In this document: positions 57,671 through 64,000 of the stretch, in pieces
How positions within the stretch are numbered: the first letter of the stretch is position 1
Layout of the letters: every line of letters begins with the position of its first letter
Origin: Lachnoclostridium sp. UBA1175
GTDB lineage: Bacteria; Bacillota; Clostridia; Lachnospirales; Lachnospiraceae
Direction of reading: 5' to 3'
Assembly: GCA_002311665.1 (NCBI GenBank)
Contig: DBYX01000005.1
Location: 185,970 to 249,969 of the forward strand
DNA length: 64,000 nucleotides
Translations under genes and position numbers: made by a program
Notes under the pieces: model-generated
Seen by the model: only the letters and a program-made list of their open reading frames with translations
Database searches by the model: none
Told to the model about the DNA's origin: nothing

Positions 57671-58441
57671 ATGGGTAAGAAAAGACATATCAGTATAGTC
57701 AACGCAGTGCATTATATCCGTTTGGTGTACAGGTCCGCGCTGCTGATCCTGCTTGTGATCAGCTATGTCCGCTTCCGGCTGTACAGCGAGGAAACGGTCA
57801 TTGAGAGCGTAGAAAATATACCGGCCATCATCTATGTCACGTGGGCGGTTTTCGTGGTCGAGATGATCATGCGCTTCTTTCCGTCGAAATACGAGAGCCC
57901 GGGCTGCCAGAAGCAGTTCGCCCGCAACTACGTAAAATCCGGTTGCACCGAGATCTCGATCTCCGACAACAACGCAACCGTGCTGGTTGCACTCGTGTGG
58001 GTCGTGTTCAACGGCATCTTCGGTGCGCTGCATATGGCCGGGATACTGGATGACGGGATCATGATCCTGCTCTGCAGCGTGTATTCCGTCTGCGATATCA
58101 TCTGTATTCTGTTCTTCTGCCCTTTCCAGACGTGGTTTTTGAAAAATAAGTGCTGCAGCACGTGCCGGATCTACAACTGGGACTACGCTATGATGTTCAC
58201 GCCGCTGTTCTTCGTGCAGAAGGGCTACACGTGGAGTCTGCTGGCGCTGTCCGTCGCGCTGCTGATCCGCTGGGAGATCACCTTCTACCTGCACCCGGAG
58301 AGATTTTCCGAGAAGACCAACGATTACCTGCGGTGCGCGAACTGCACGGAAAGGCTGTGCGTCCACAAGAAGCAGCTGCAGTCTCTGTGGAAGCAGATTG
58401 AGGAAAATACGTCCAAACGGATCAGGAAGCTGAGAAAATAA
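57671..58441 (+). CDS. Multi-pass membrane protein of unknown function
   Basis: A 256-residue integral membrane protein with about five hydrophobic helices (near 22-38, 49-70, 100-124, 128-152 and 190-212). Cysteines cluster between helices 4 and 5 (KNKCCSTCRIYNWDY) and near the C terminus (CANCTERLCVH), suggesting metal binding or disulfides on the cytoplasmic side. The C terminus is long and basic (SLWKQIEENTSKRIRKLRK). I do not recognise the family. It begins 30 bases after the fusion gene and probably shares its transcript. Confidence 0.75.
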   Translation: MGKKRHISIVNAVHYIRLVYRSALLILLVISYVRFRLYSEETVIESVENIPAIIYVTWAVFVVEMIMRFFPSKYESPGCQKQFARNYVKSGCTEISISDNNATVLVALVWVVFNGIFGALHMAGILDDGIMILLCSVYSVCDIICILFFCPFQTWFLKNKCCSTCRIYNWDYAMMFTPLFFVQKGYTWSLLALSVALLIRWEITFYLHPERFSEKTNDYLRCANCTERLCVHKKQLQSLWKQIEENTSKRIRKLRK

Positions 58442-58496
58442 CCTTCCGGCGGGAGCCGCACGGGAGGATGCAACGGGCGATCAACAGGGAGAGAGT

Positions 58497-59129
58497 ATGA
58501 AAACACGGGAAGAGGCAATCACATACGGACTTTCCTTTCCAGACACGTATCAGGACGCACCGTTTCACGACGCGAACTGGCAACTGGTACGCTACAGGGG
58601 CAACAAAAAGGCGTTTCTGTGGACATATGAGAGGGACGGGCACATCAATCTGAATGTCAAGGTAGCGCCGGAGAAGGCGATCTTCTGGCGGCAGATATAC
58701 GCTTCGGTGATCCCCGGGTACCACCAGAACAAGGACCACTGGAACACAGTGATCCTCGACGGGAGCATCCCGGATAAGGACGTAAAACTGATGATCGCGG
58801 AGAGCTACGACCTGATCTCCGACAATCCGTCGAAACGGATCTACGAGGCGGTCAGACAGATCCCGTACGGCTGCGTGGCCACCTATGCGCAGATCGCGGA
58901 GGTCGCGGGGGATCGGAAAATGGCGCGCGCCGTCGGGAACGCGCTTCATAAAAATCCGGACCCGGCAGGCATCCCGTGCTTCCGCGTAGTGAATTCGAAG
59001 GGAGAGCTTGCCGGGGAGTTTGCGTTCGGCGGTGCCGGACGGCAGGCGAAGCTTCTCGAGGCGGAAGGCATCGAGGTCGTTGACGGGGTAGTCGATCTTG
59101 CGCGGTACCAATGGAAAAATGAAAAGTAA
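58497..59129 (+). CDS. Fusion: MmcQ/YjbR-like domain + O6-alkylguanine-DNA alkyltransferase-like domain
   Basis: A 210-residue protein. Residues 1 to about 112 match the MmcQ/YjbR DNA-binding-like fold (SFPDTYQDAPF, KAFLWTYERDGHINLNVK, WNTVILDGSIPDKDVKLMIAESYDLI). Residues 115-210 are an alkyltransferase C-terminal domain (YEAVRQIPYGCVATYAQIA, ARAVGNALHKNP, IPCFRVVNSKGELAG). The acceptor Cys161 is kept, but the following His of the usual PCHRV motif is Phe162. That His takes part in activating the cysteine in known enzymes, so reactivity may be altered; alternatively it works as an alkyltransferase-like repair sensor. The start ATG has GGGAGAG upstream. Confidence 0.88.
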   Translation: MKTREEAITYGLSFPDTYQDAPFHDANWQLVRYRGNKKAFLWTYERDGHINLNVKVAPEKAIFWRQIYASVIPGYHQNKDHWNTVILDGSIPDKDVKLMIAESYDLISDNPSKRIYEAVRQIPYGCVATYAQIAEVAGDRKMARAVGNALHKNPDPAGIPCFRVVNSKGELAGEFAFGGAGRQAKLLEAEGIEVVDGVVDLARYQWKNEK

Positions 59130-59162
59130 ATAAGCTTGTGACATTGAAGGGGGACAATAATT

Positions 59163-59939
59163 ATGATTGACGGTCACATTCACATCGAGCGCGGTCCGTA
59201 CACGCTCGAATGGATTCAGAAGTTTGTCGATAAGGCGGTCGAGGAAGGACTCGACGAGATACGGCTTCTCGAGCACAACTTCCGCTTTGAGGAGTTCGTG
59301 CCGATGTACGATTCCGTGCGCGCGTACAGCGATTTCGTGGACGCGTGGTTTCGGCGCGTGGGCGGCGTACGGAAGCTTGACGAGTACCTCGAGCTGATCG
59401 AGCATGTCCGGAGGCAGAAGTATCCGGTCGAGATCAAGTTCGGCATGGAGGTGTGCTATTTTCCGAAGGCTGAAGAGATGACGCGGGAACTGACGCAGGG
59501 CAAGGGGTTTGATTTCCTTTTGGGGAGCGTACATTTTGCGGGGGATTTCGCGTTTGACCACACGGCGGAGCTGTGGGAAGGGGAGGACGTTGACGAGGTC
59601 TTCCGGAACTATTATGAGGATGAGATCCGGCTTGCGAAGTCCGGGCTGTTCGACGGCATCGGGCATCCGGACACGATCAAGCTGTTCGGGCACCGGCCGT
59701 CGTTTTCTTTGACGGAGTATTACGAGAGGCTGGCCGAGGAGCTTGCAAAGAGCGGCATGTACGCAGACCAGAACAGCGGCGCTGAGCGGCGCTGCCCCGA
59801 CACTGCGGAGCTCGGGATGAACGCGGAGCTCTTGCGGGCACTCAAGCGGCACGGCGTGCGGATCATCACCTCGTCGGATGCGCATTGTCCGGAGGATGTC
59901 GGCGATAAGATCCGCGAGCTGGAAGGACTCTTGCCGTAA
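59163..59939 (+). CDS. PHP-domain phosphatase, histidinol-phosphatase (HisK) type
   Basis: A 258-residue PHP-family phosphoesterase. Metal ligands are spread as in the family: DGHIHIERG, LLEHNFRFEEF, FGMEVCYFP, LGSVHFAGDFAFDH, GIGHPDTIKLFG and SSDAHCPEDVG. This pattern fits histidinol-phosphate phosphatase HisK (HisJ) of Firmicutes. Other his genes are absent from the window, so it may serve another sugar- or nucleotide-phosphate. GGGGGAC precedes the start. Confidence 0.85.
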   Translation: MIDGHIHIERGPYTLEWIQKFVDKAVEEGLDEIRLLEHNFRFEEFVPMYDSVRAYSDFVDAWFRRVGGVRKLDEYLELIEHVRRQKYPVEIKFGMEVCYFPKAEEMTRELTQGKGFDFLLGSVHFAGDFAFDHTAELWEGEDVDEVFRNYYEDEIRLAKSGLFDGIGHPDTIKLFGHRPSFSLTEYYERLAEELAKSGMYADQNSGAERRCPDTAELGMNAELLRALKRHGVRIITSSDAHCPEDVGDKIRELEGLLP

Positions 59940-59972
59940 GGGCTGAGACGCGCAGAGCAGAAAGGAATTGTT

Positions 59973-60338
59973 ATGAAGAAGTGGTACGACGAAGAATACG
60001 AGTTCACGGTTGAGGTTACGGGCTTTCTGCACGGCGACCACACTGAGAGGTACTGCCGCAACGGTGAGGAGATCGGTGACACGTACACGTGCACGTACGG
60101 TTGTCCGGTGAACGAGGATGGCTACGGTATCTGCTCGAAGACCATGATGATGCTGTACCCGCTGATGGAGGCGGTCCGCAGCGGCGGCGACCTGGAGAAC
60201 CTCGGCGGCGACGGCAAATACACGAAGACGATCGTGTGCCCGGACGGATGCGTTATGTTCCGCCTGACGGCGAAGCCGCTCGGGAACGAGAACTTCCACA
60301 AGGGCGGATTCTGGGAGTATCCGGACGAGACGGTATGA
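59973..60338 (+). CDS. TIGR04076-family protein
   Basis: A 121-residue protein with the features of the TIGR04076 family: FTVEVTGFLHGDHTERYCRNGEEIGDTY, CPVNEDGYGICSKTMMMLYPLMEAVRSGGDL and CPDGCVMFRLTAKPL. Conserved cysteines suggest metal binding. The family function is unknown; members often lie next to metabolic or redox genes. AAAGGAA precedes the ATG. Confidence 0.82.
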   Translation: MKKWYDEEYEFTVEVTGFLHGDHTERYCRNGEEIGDTYTCTYGCPVNEDGYGICSKTMMMLYPLMEAVRSGGDLENLGGDGKYTKTIVCPDGCVMFRLTAKPLGNENFHKGGFWEYPDETV

Positions 60339-60407
60339 TCCGGGTGAGAAAACAGCTTTTTCGCGGGAACATATCCCGCGCGGCAGAAGGTGCATAAGGG
60401 GTTGACG

Positions 60408-60878
60408 ATGGACAAGGAGAAGGAATACGTATGCCGACGCAGCCGCAGCGTTGCGATCGTCACGCGGAACGGGAAAATCCTGATGGAGAAGGTCTTCTAT
60501 TTCGGCCGTCTCTTTTACACGGTTCCGGGCGGCGGCATCGAGGCCGGCGAGACGCCGGAGCAGGCGGTTGTCCGCGAGCTTAAGGAGGAGTGCGGCCTGG
60601 ACGGCACGATCGTGAGGCCGCTCACGGTGCAATACAAGTCGGACGGTGCCGCGGAGTACTCGTTCGAGGTGAGCATCCCCGACGATCAGGAGGCGATCAC
60701 GGGCTATGACCCGGAGGAGACCGGCGACGATCCGCCTCTGAAGGAGGTTTTGTGGATGGCGCTCGACGAGATCAGCGAGAAGGACCGCGCATTTCTGTGG
60801 GCCTACGGGCTGATGCAGGTTGAAGGATTTTTCGACGAGATCAAACGGTGGGGCGACGAGATTAGCTTCCCCGTATAG
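60408..60878 (+). CDS. NUDIX hydrolase
   Basis: A 156-residue NUDIX protein with the full box GGGIEAGETPEQAVVRELKEECGL. Upstream, CGCGGG (60362-60367) pairs with CCCGCG (60375-60380), a small hairpin in the leader. AAGGGG at 60396-60401 gives a six-base spacer to the ATG. Substrate (nucleoside diphosphate derivative) not predictable. Confidence 0.9.
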   Translation: MDKEKEYVCRRSRSVAIVTRNGKILMEKVFYFGRLFYTVPGGGIEAGETPEQAVVRELKEECGLDGTIVRPLTVQYKSDGAAEYSFEVSIPDDQEAITGYDPEETGDDPPLKEVLWMALDEISEKDRAFLWAYGLMQVEGFFDEIKRWGDEISFPV

Positions 60879-60890
60879 AGGGGGATAACC

Positions 60891-60980
60891 ATGTTGCGTT
60901 TGGGATACAGTCAGGTGGATATCACGCCGGACTTGTGCGAGATCATCGACACCGGGTGCCTGTTGTATTTTCCGACGTGA
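60891..60980 (+). pseudogene. 29-codon fragment resembling the start of a neutral-ceramidase-like protein
   Basis: A frame with a good site (AGAGGGGG at 60877-60884) and ATG encodes MLRLGYSQVDITPDLCEIID and stops after nine more codons. The GYSQVDITP opening is like the N terminus of neutral/alkaline ceramidase-type hydrolases (VDITP motif), which are several hundred residues long. No continuation is found before the next gene, so it is probably the remnant of a deleted gene, or a small peptide with a fortuitous resemblance. Confidence 0.45.
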
Positions 60981-61043
60981 AGAGGCATCGAGGCTGATCC
61001 GCTTTATCACGGATAATGCGGTGTAATACAGAGGGGAGATACT

Positions 61044-61697
61044 ATGAACGTAAGTGCCGGCTATCGCAAGAGAGGCTTTGACGCGTACGGCGGCAAAGTG
61101 CTGAAGGCGGAGCATTTTTCGTATTGGAGCGAGGATGAACTGGCGAGCCCGAAGGGGGTGGCGCTCGAGCTTGGCGAGGAGATCGAGGTGGTGGAGCTCG
61201 GAGTGTTCGATCTGCTGCCGACGCTTGATCAGCTGTGGATCCTGAATCCGAAATGCAGGATTTATCTCTCGGAAGAGAACATTGCGATGTTTCAGAAGAA
61301 CGAGGTTATCATCCGCGGCCGATTCGGCACGGGAGCGGAGAATTTTGCGCAGCAGTACCATCTGCGGTTCCTGCCGCTCGATATCGAGCTGGCGCAAGCC
61401 GGAGATTACTTCGACCGCGGGGTGGACATTGTCACGCTTCGGTTCTACGACGACGGCAGCGCGTACATCCACCAGGACTGCCGGTGCCAGGGAATCTCCG
61501 CGGGCAACACCGGAGGCGGTGAGGTCTCATTCAATCTGCCGGACGATTTCTATCTCACGATGACCGCGTCGGAGCTGGCCGACAAATGCTGGATCAGCGG
61601 AAAGATCAAGGAGAACGGCGTGCTCGCCTCGGCGATGAAGAAGGCGAAAGCCCGGGGAGGATTCCTGATCGATTACTCTAAGAAAACGCAGGCGTGA
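61044..61697 (+). CDS. Hypothetical protein, 217 residues
   Basis: A soluble alpha/beta protein of no family I recognise. The N terminus reads MNVSAGYRKRGFDAYGGKVL; the middle has alternating hydrophobic strands (IEVVELGVFDLLPTLDQLWIL, CRIYLSEENIAMF); a Cys/Gly-rich segment DCRCQGISAGNTGGG follows and the end is basic. There is no signal peptide or membrane helix. GAGGGGAG precedes the ATG. The short gap (45 bases) to the HD-domain gene suggests a shared transcript. Confidence 0.7.
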   Translation: MNVSAGYRKRGFDAYGGKVLKAEHFSYWSEDELASPKGVALELGEEIEVVELGVFDLLPTLDQLWILNPKCRIYLSEENIAMFQKNEVIIRGRFGTGAENFAQQYHLRFLPLDIELAQAGDYFDRGVDIVTLRFYDDGSAYIHQDCRCQGISAGNTGGGEVSFNLPDDFYLTMTASELADKCWISGKIKENGVLASAMKKAKARGGFLIDYSKKTQA

Positions 61698-61742
61698 CCG
61701 CATTGCCCGCGTGGAATAATACAACAACAGGGGGAGAACAAT

Positions 61743-62327
61743 ATGTATCCGACAAGAGAGGAAGCGGAGCGGCTGGTGAAGGAATCGGAGCTGCTCAATC
61801 CGGGACCGTGGGGAGACCACTGCAGGACCGCGGCGCACTGCGCCGAAGCGATCGCCGCGAGAGCGGGAATGAACGCCGAGAAGGCGTATGTGGTCGGCCT
61901 TCTGCACGACATCGGCCGGCGGTTCGGCAAGCGTCACCTCGGCCACGTGTCCGACGGGTATTCGTATATGATGTCGCTCGGCTACGACGAGGTTGCGAAG
62001 ATCTGTCTGACGCACTCGTTCAACAACAAGGTGTTCGAGAGCTACGTGGGCAACAAGGACACCACGGAGGAGGAGACGAAGCTGATCCTCGAGCAGCTGG
62101 AAGCGGCGGAGTACGACGATTACGACCGGCTGATCCAGCTGTGCGACGCGATCTCCGGGGCGGAGGGCGTGATGGACATTATCGACCGCATGTCCGACGT
62201 GAAGAGACGCTACGGGTTTTACGACCCCGACAAGTGGAACACGAACCTCGGGCTCAAGGAGTATTTCGAGCGGAAAATGGGGATGGACCTCTACGTCGCG
62301 GTGGACAAGGACAACTTCCGGCCGTGA
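61743..62327 (+). CDS. HD-domain phosphohydrolase
   Basis: A 194-residue protein with an HD/HDIG signature: the first His in DHCRTAAHCAEAI, the HD pair in GLLHDIGRRFG, a His in HLGHVSDGY and the late Asp in IQLCDAISGAEG. The family hydrolyses phosphate esters of nucleotides using a metal site. The small size and lack of other domains resemble stand-alone HDIG proteins of Firmicutes. GGGGGAG precedes the ATG. Confidence 0.88.
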   Translation: MYPTREEAERLVKESELLNPGPWGDHCRTAAHCAEAIAARAGMNAEKAYVVGLLHDIGRRFGKRHLGHVSDGYSYMMSLGYDEVAKICLTHSFNNKVFESYVGNKDTTEEETKLILEQLEAAEYDDYDRLIQLCDAISGAEGVMDIIDRMSDVKRRYGFYDPDKWNTNLGLKEYFERKMGMDLYVAVDKDNFRP

Positions 62328-62389
62328 GTGCAGGAGGAGATTTTCGGCCTCGACAGCGTGAAGACCGAGTATTGACTTCTTGCCGCCGG

Positions 62390-62920
62390 TCAGGCGAAGA
62401 ACTGCGACACCAGGCCGTTGATGATCCTCGCGATCTCCTCCGGTGTCTCCGGCTTCTCGGAGAGGAGCCATTTGCTGACGACCGAGTAGGAGCCGTAGAT
62501 CACGAACTCCTTCGCGTACTTTCGAAACACGCCGTTTTGCTTCGGCACGATGCGCTCCTCCATCTGCTGTGTGAGGAGCGTCTGCGAGAACACCTTCTCC
62601 AAAAAACCGTTGGAGGAGGCCGACTTGAGCAGGATGCGGCAGGCATCCCTATGGTTGTCAATATAGGTCAGAATATTCTGCAGGCTGTAAAGATTCTCTT
62701 TCTCCTGCAGATTTTTTTCGAGCTCGTTCAGGAAATCGGCCTGGATGTCATTCATCAGGTCGTACGGGCTTCCGTAGTATTTGTAAAAAGTGGTGCGGTT
62801 GATCTCGGCGCTCTCGCACAGCTCGTAGACCGTCACCTTCTCGATCGGCTTGTTCTCCAATATGTGAACAAGCGCTTCCTTCAGCATTCTTTTCGTCACA
62901 CGGATTCTCTGGTTCTCCAT
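62390..62920 (-). CDS. TetR/AcrR-family transcriptional regulator
   Basis: A 176-residue regulator: the N-terminal HTH (RVTKRMLKEALVHILENKPIEKVTVYELCESAEINRTTFYKYYGS) is that of TetR proteins, and the remainder is a ligand-binding helical domain. It is transcribed away from an MMPL transporter gene, the standard arrangement for a repressor of that transporter. The intergenic region carries a 13-base direct repeat. Confidence 0.92.
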   Translation of the reverse strand: MENQRIRVTKRMLKEALVHILENKPIEKVTVYELCESAEINRTTFYKYYGSPYDLMNDIQADFLNELEKNLQEKENLYSLQNILTYIDNHRDACRILLKSASSNGFLEKVFSQTLLTQQMEERIVPKQNGVFRKYAKEFVIYGSYSVVSKWLLSEKPETPEEIARIINGLVSQFFA

Positions 62921-62947
62921 CTTTCACCTCGACAAATACTGCAAAAC

Positions 62948-63023
62948 TGTTGACTTTGCGACTACTACACAGTGATTTGTAAAAGAGTAAACAAAACGAA
63001 ATAAACAGTCTGTTGATTTTGCG
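62948..63023. promoter_or_regulatory. Direct repeat in the TetR/MMPL divergent region
   Basis: TGTTGACTTTGCG (62948-62960) and TGTTGATTTTGCG (63011-63023) differ at one base and lie 63 bases apart, about six helical turns. The second copy overlaps a -35-like TTGATT (63013-63018) that has TATCAT (63035-63040) 16 bases further on. They could be regulator sites or parallel -35 regions. Confidence 0.5.
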
Positions 63024-63079
63024 TGTCAAATTGATATCATACTATCGCGCAAGTAATAAAAAATCAAGAGGTGATATGT

Positions 63080-64000
63080 TTGAAAAAGCTGGCTGACTTT
63101 ATTGTCGAGCGAAGAATATGGATTTTTATCGCGGTGATGGTCGTGACCGCGGTGTGCGCAGTGCTGATCCCGAAGGTGGGGATCAACACTGATATGACCA
63201 AGTATCTCGCGGACGACTCGCCGATGAAGATCGGCATGGACCTGATGGAGGCGGAGTTTCCCGAGGCGGAGGAGGATTACACGATCCGCGTGATGTTCCG
63301 CGGGCTGACCGAAGAGCAGAAGACCGCGATGCAGGAGAGACTCGCCGGGATCCCGTATGTCACGAAGGTGGACTACAAGCCGGACGATGAGGCGTACAAC
63401 AAGGACGATTACGTCAGGTACGTTCTCCACACGGACTATGATTACGAGTCCGACGAGGAGCAGTCGATCGAGGCAAAGCTCACATCGGATTTTGCGGAAA
63501 ATGAGATGAAGTTCACGGACGACAGCGGCGACCACCCGAACATTCCGACATGGGTGCTCATCGGCGTTGTCATCATCCTCACGGTGATCCTGATCATCAT
63601 GTGCAACTCGTGGGTTGAGCCGTTTTTGTTCCTGTTCACCATCGGGGTTGCCGTCGTGATCAACCTCGGGTCCAACATCATCATGGGCTCGATCACGGAG
63701 ACGACATTTTCCGTGACTGCGATGCTCCAGCTGGTGCTCTCGATGGATTACTCGATCATCCTGGCGAACCGCTACCGCCAGGAGCTCGCGAAGAACGAGG
63801 ACAGGAAGGCCGCGATGAAATCGGCCGTCACGGGCGCATTTTCCTCGATCTCCAGCAGCTCGATCACCACGGTGGTCGGCCTTCTGGCGCTTGTGTTTAT
63901 GAGCTTTAAGATCGGCGTGGATATGGGCGTGGTGCTCGCGAAGGGCGTGTTCCTGAGTGTGGTATGTGTGTTCCTGATCCTGCCTGGCCTGTTGCTTCTG
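63080..64000 (+). CDS. MMPL/RND-family transporter, 5' part only
   Basis: The gene begins at TTG 63080 (AAGAGGTG upstream; the ATG at 63076 is in another frame and stops after six codons) and runs off the window end; 307 codons are visible. After a basic start there is a transmembrane helix (IWIFIAVMVVTAVCAVLIP), an outer loop of about 130 residues with NTDMTKYLADDSP, and then a cluster of helices including TAMLQLVLSMDYSIILANRYR, the conserved Asp-containing MMPL segment, and FSSISSSSITTVVGLLALVFM. This is a proton-driven exporter of lipids or hydrophobic compounds by family. It is divergent from, and probably repressed by, the TetR protein. Confidence 0.88.
   Translation, partial: MKKLADFIVERRIWIFIAVMVVTAVCAVLIPKVGINTDMTKYLADDSPMKIGMDLMEAEFPEAEEDYTIRVMFRGLTEEQKTAMQERLAGIPYVTKVDYKPDDEAYNKDDYVRYVLHTDYDYESDEEQSIEAKLTSDFAENEMKFTDDSGDHPNIPTWVLIGVVIILTVILIIMCNSWVEPFLFLFTIGVAVVINLGSNIIMGSITETTFSVTAMLQLVLSMDYSIILANRYRQELAKNEDRKAAMKSAVTGAFSSISSSSITTVVGLLALVFMSFKIGVDMGVVLAKGVFLSVVCVFLILPGLLLL

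Overview
The window reads as chromosome from an anaerobic, moderately GC-rich Firmicute, most likely a Clostridia of the Lachnospiraceae type from a plant-fibre-degrading gut or rumen habitat (inference). The support is strong AGGAGG-type ribosome binding sites, sigma-A promoters with 17-base spacers, U-tailed hairpin terminators, a superoxide reductase/rubrerythrin pair, meso-diaminopimelate dehydrogenase, Bce-type detoxification modules, a TM1266-type hydrogenase-associated regulator and several glycoside hydrolases. I see no rRNA, tRNA, CRISPR array, integrase, transposase or phage genes. Almost all genes are on the + strand; only the ECF sigma/anti-sigma pair and a TetR regulator are on the - strand.

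Layout. 1-0.7 kb: non-coding array of about 85-base units, each able to fold into a hairpin, followed by a 30-base perfect palindrome. 0.7-4.7 kb: superoxide reductase plus rubrerythrin operon, then a two-component system. 4.8-9.6 kb: a 1581-residue wall-anchored surface protein with six DUF11-like repeats. 9.9-12.8 kb: a cytosolic carboxylesterase-GH43-CBM fusion. 13.0-18.5 kb: a TIR-transmembrane-Sel1 protein, two tandem paralogous multi-zinc-ribbon proteins, and an ABC-class ATPase preceded by a 21-codon leader peptide and an attenuator-like terminator. 18.6-26.8 kb: a lipoprotein flavodoxin, an XRE regulator/nucleotidyltransferase pair behind repeated operators, and (coupled by ATGA overlap) a BceRS-type two-component system, a polysaccharide deacetylase and a BceAB transporter behind a BceR-like box.

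27-38.4 kb: DUF3298 lipoprotein, GH39 beta-xylosidase, a pyroglutamyl-peptidase-like protein that lacks the catalytic cysteine and carries a long acidic extension, RarA, a TM1266-type regulator, a double-GNAT protein, and a copper ATPase fused at its C terminus to a CopZ-like domain that keeps its own ribosome binding site and ATG. 38.5-42.2 kb: a small unknown protein, a stand-alone reverse transcriptase preceded by 384 bases of structured non-coding DNA, and a repeat-rich lipoprotein. 42.4-50.8 kb: Ddh, S66 peptidase, radical SAM protein, a foldase-like membrane protein, ECF sigma/anti-sigma, SDR and iron alcohol dehydrogenase. 51-64 kb: cytosolic GH9 glucanase, zinc-dependent phospholipase C family protein, PfkB kinase, a second foldase-like protein, a serine hydrolase-RlmD fusion, a YjbR-MGMT fusion, small metabolic enzymes, HD protein, and a TetR/MMPL divergent pair cut off by the window end.

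Two themes recur. Secreted lipoproteins and membrane proteins use Thr-Pro-rich linkers (TPTAEP/TPTPE type) between the membrane anchor and the folded domain. And many proteins are fusions of normally separate functions (esterase-GH43, CopA-CopZ, serine hydrolase-rRNA methyltransferase, YjbR-MGMT). The three polysaccharide-active proteins (GH43, GH39, GH9) all lack signal peptides, which suggests that imported oligosaccharides are finished inside the cell.
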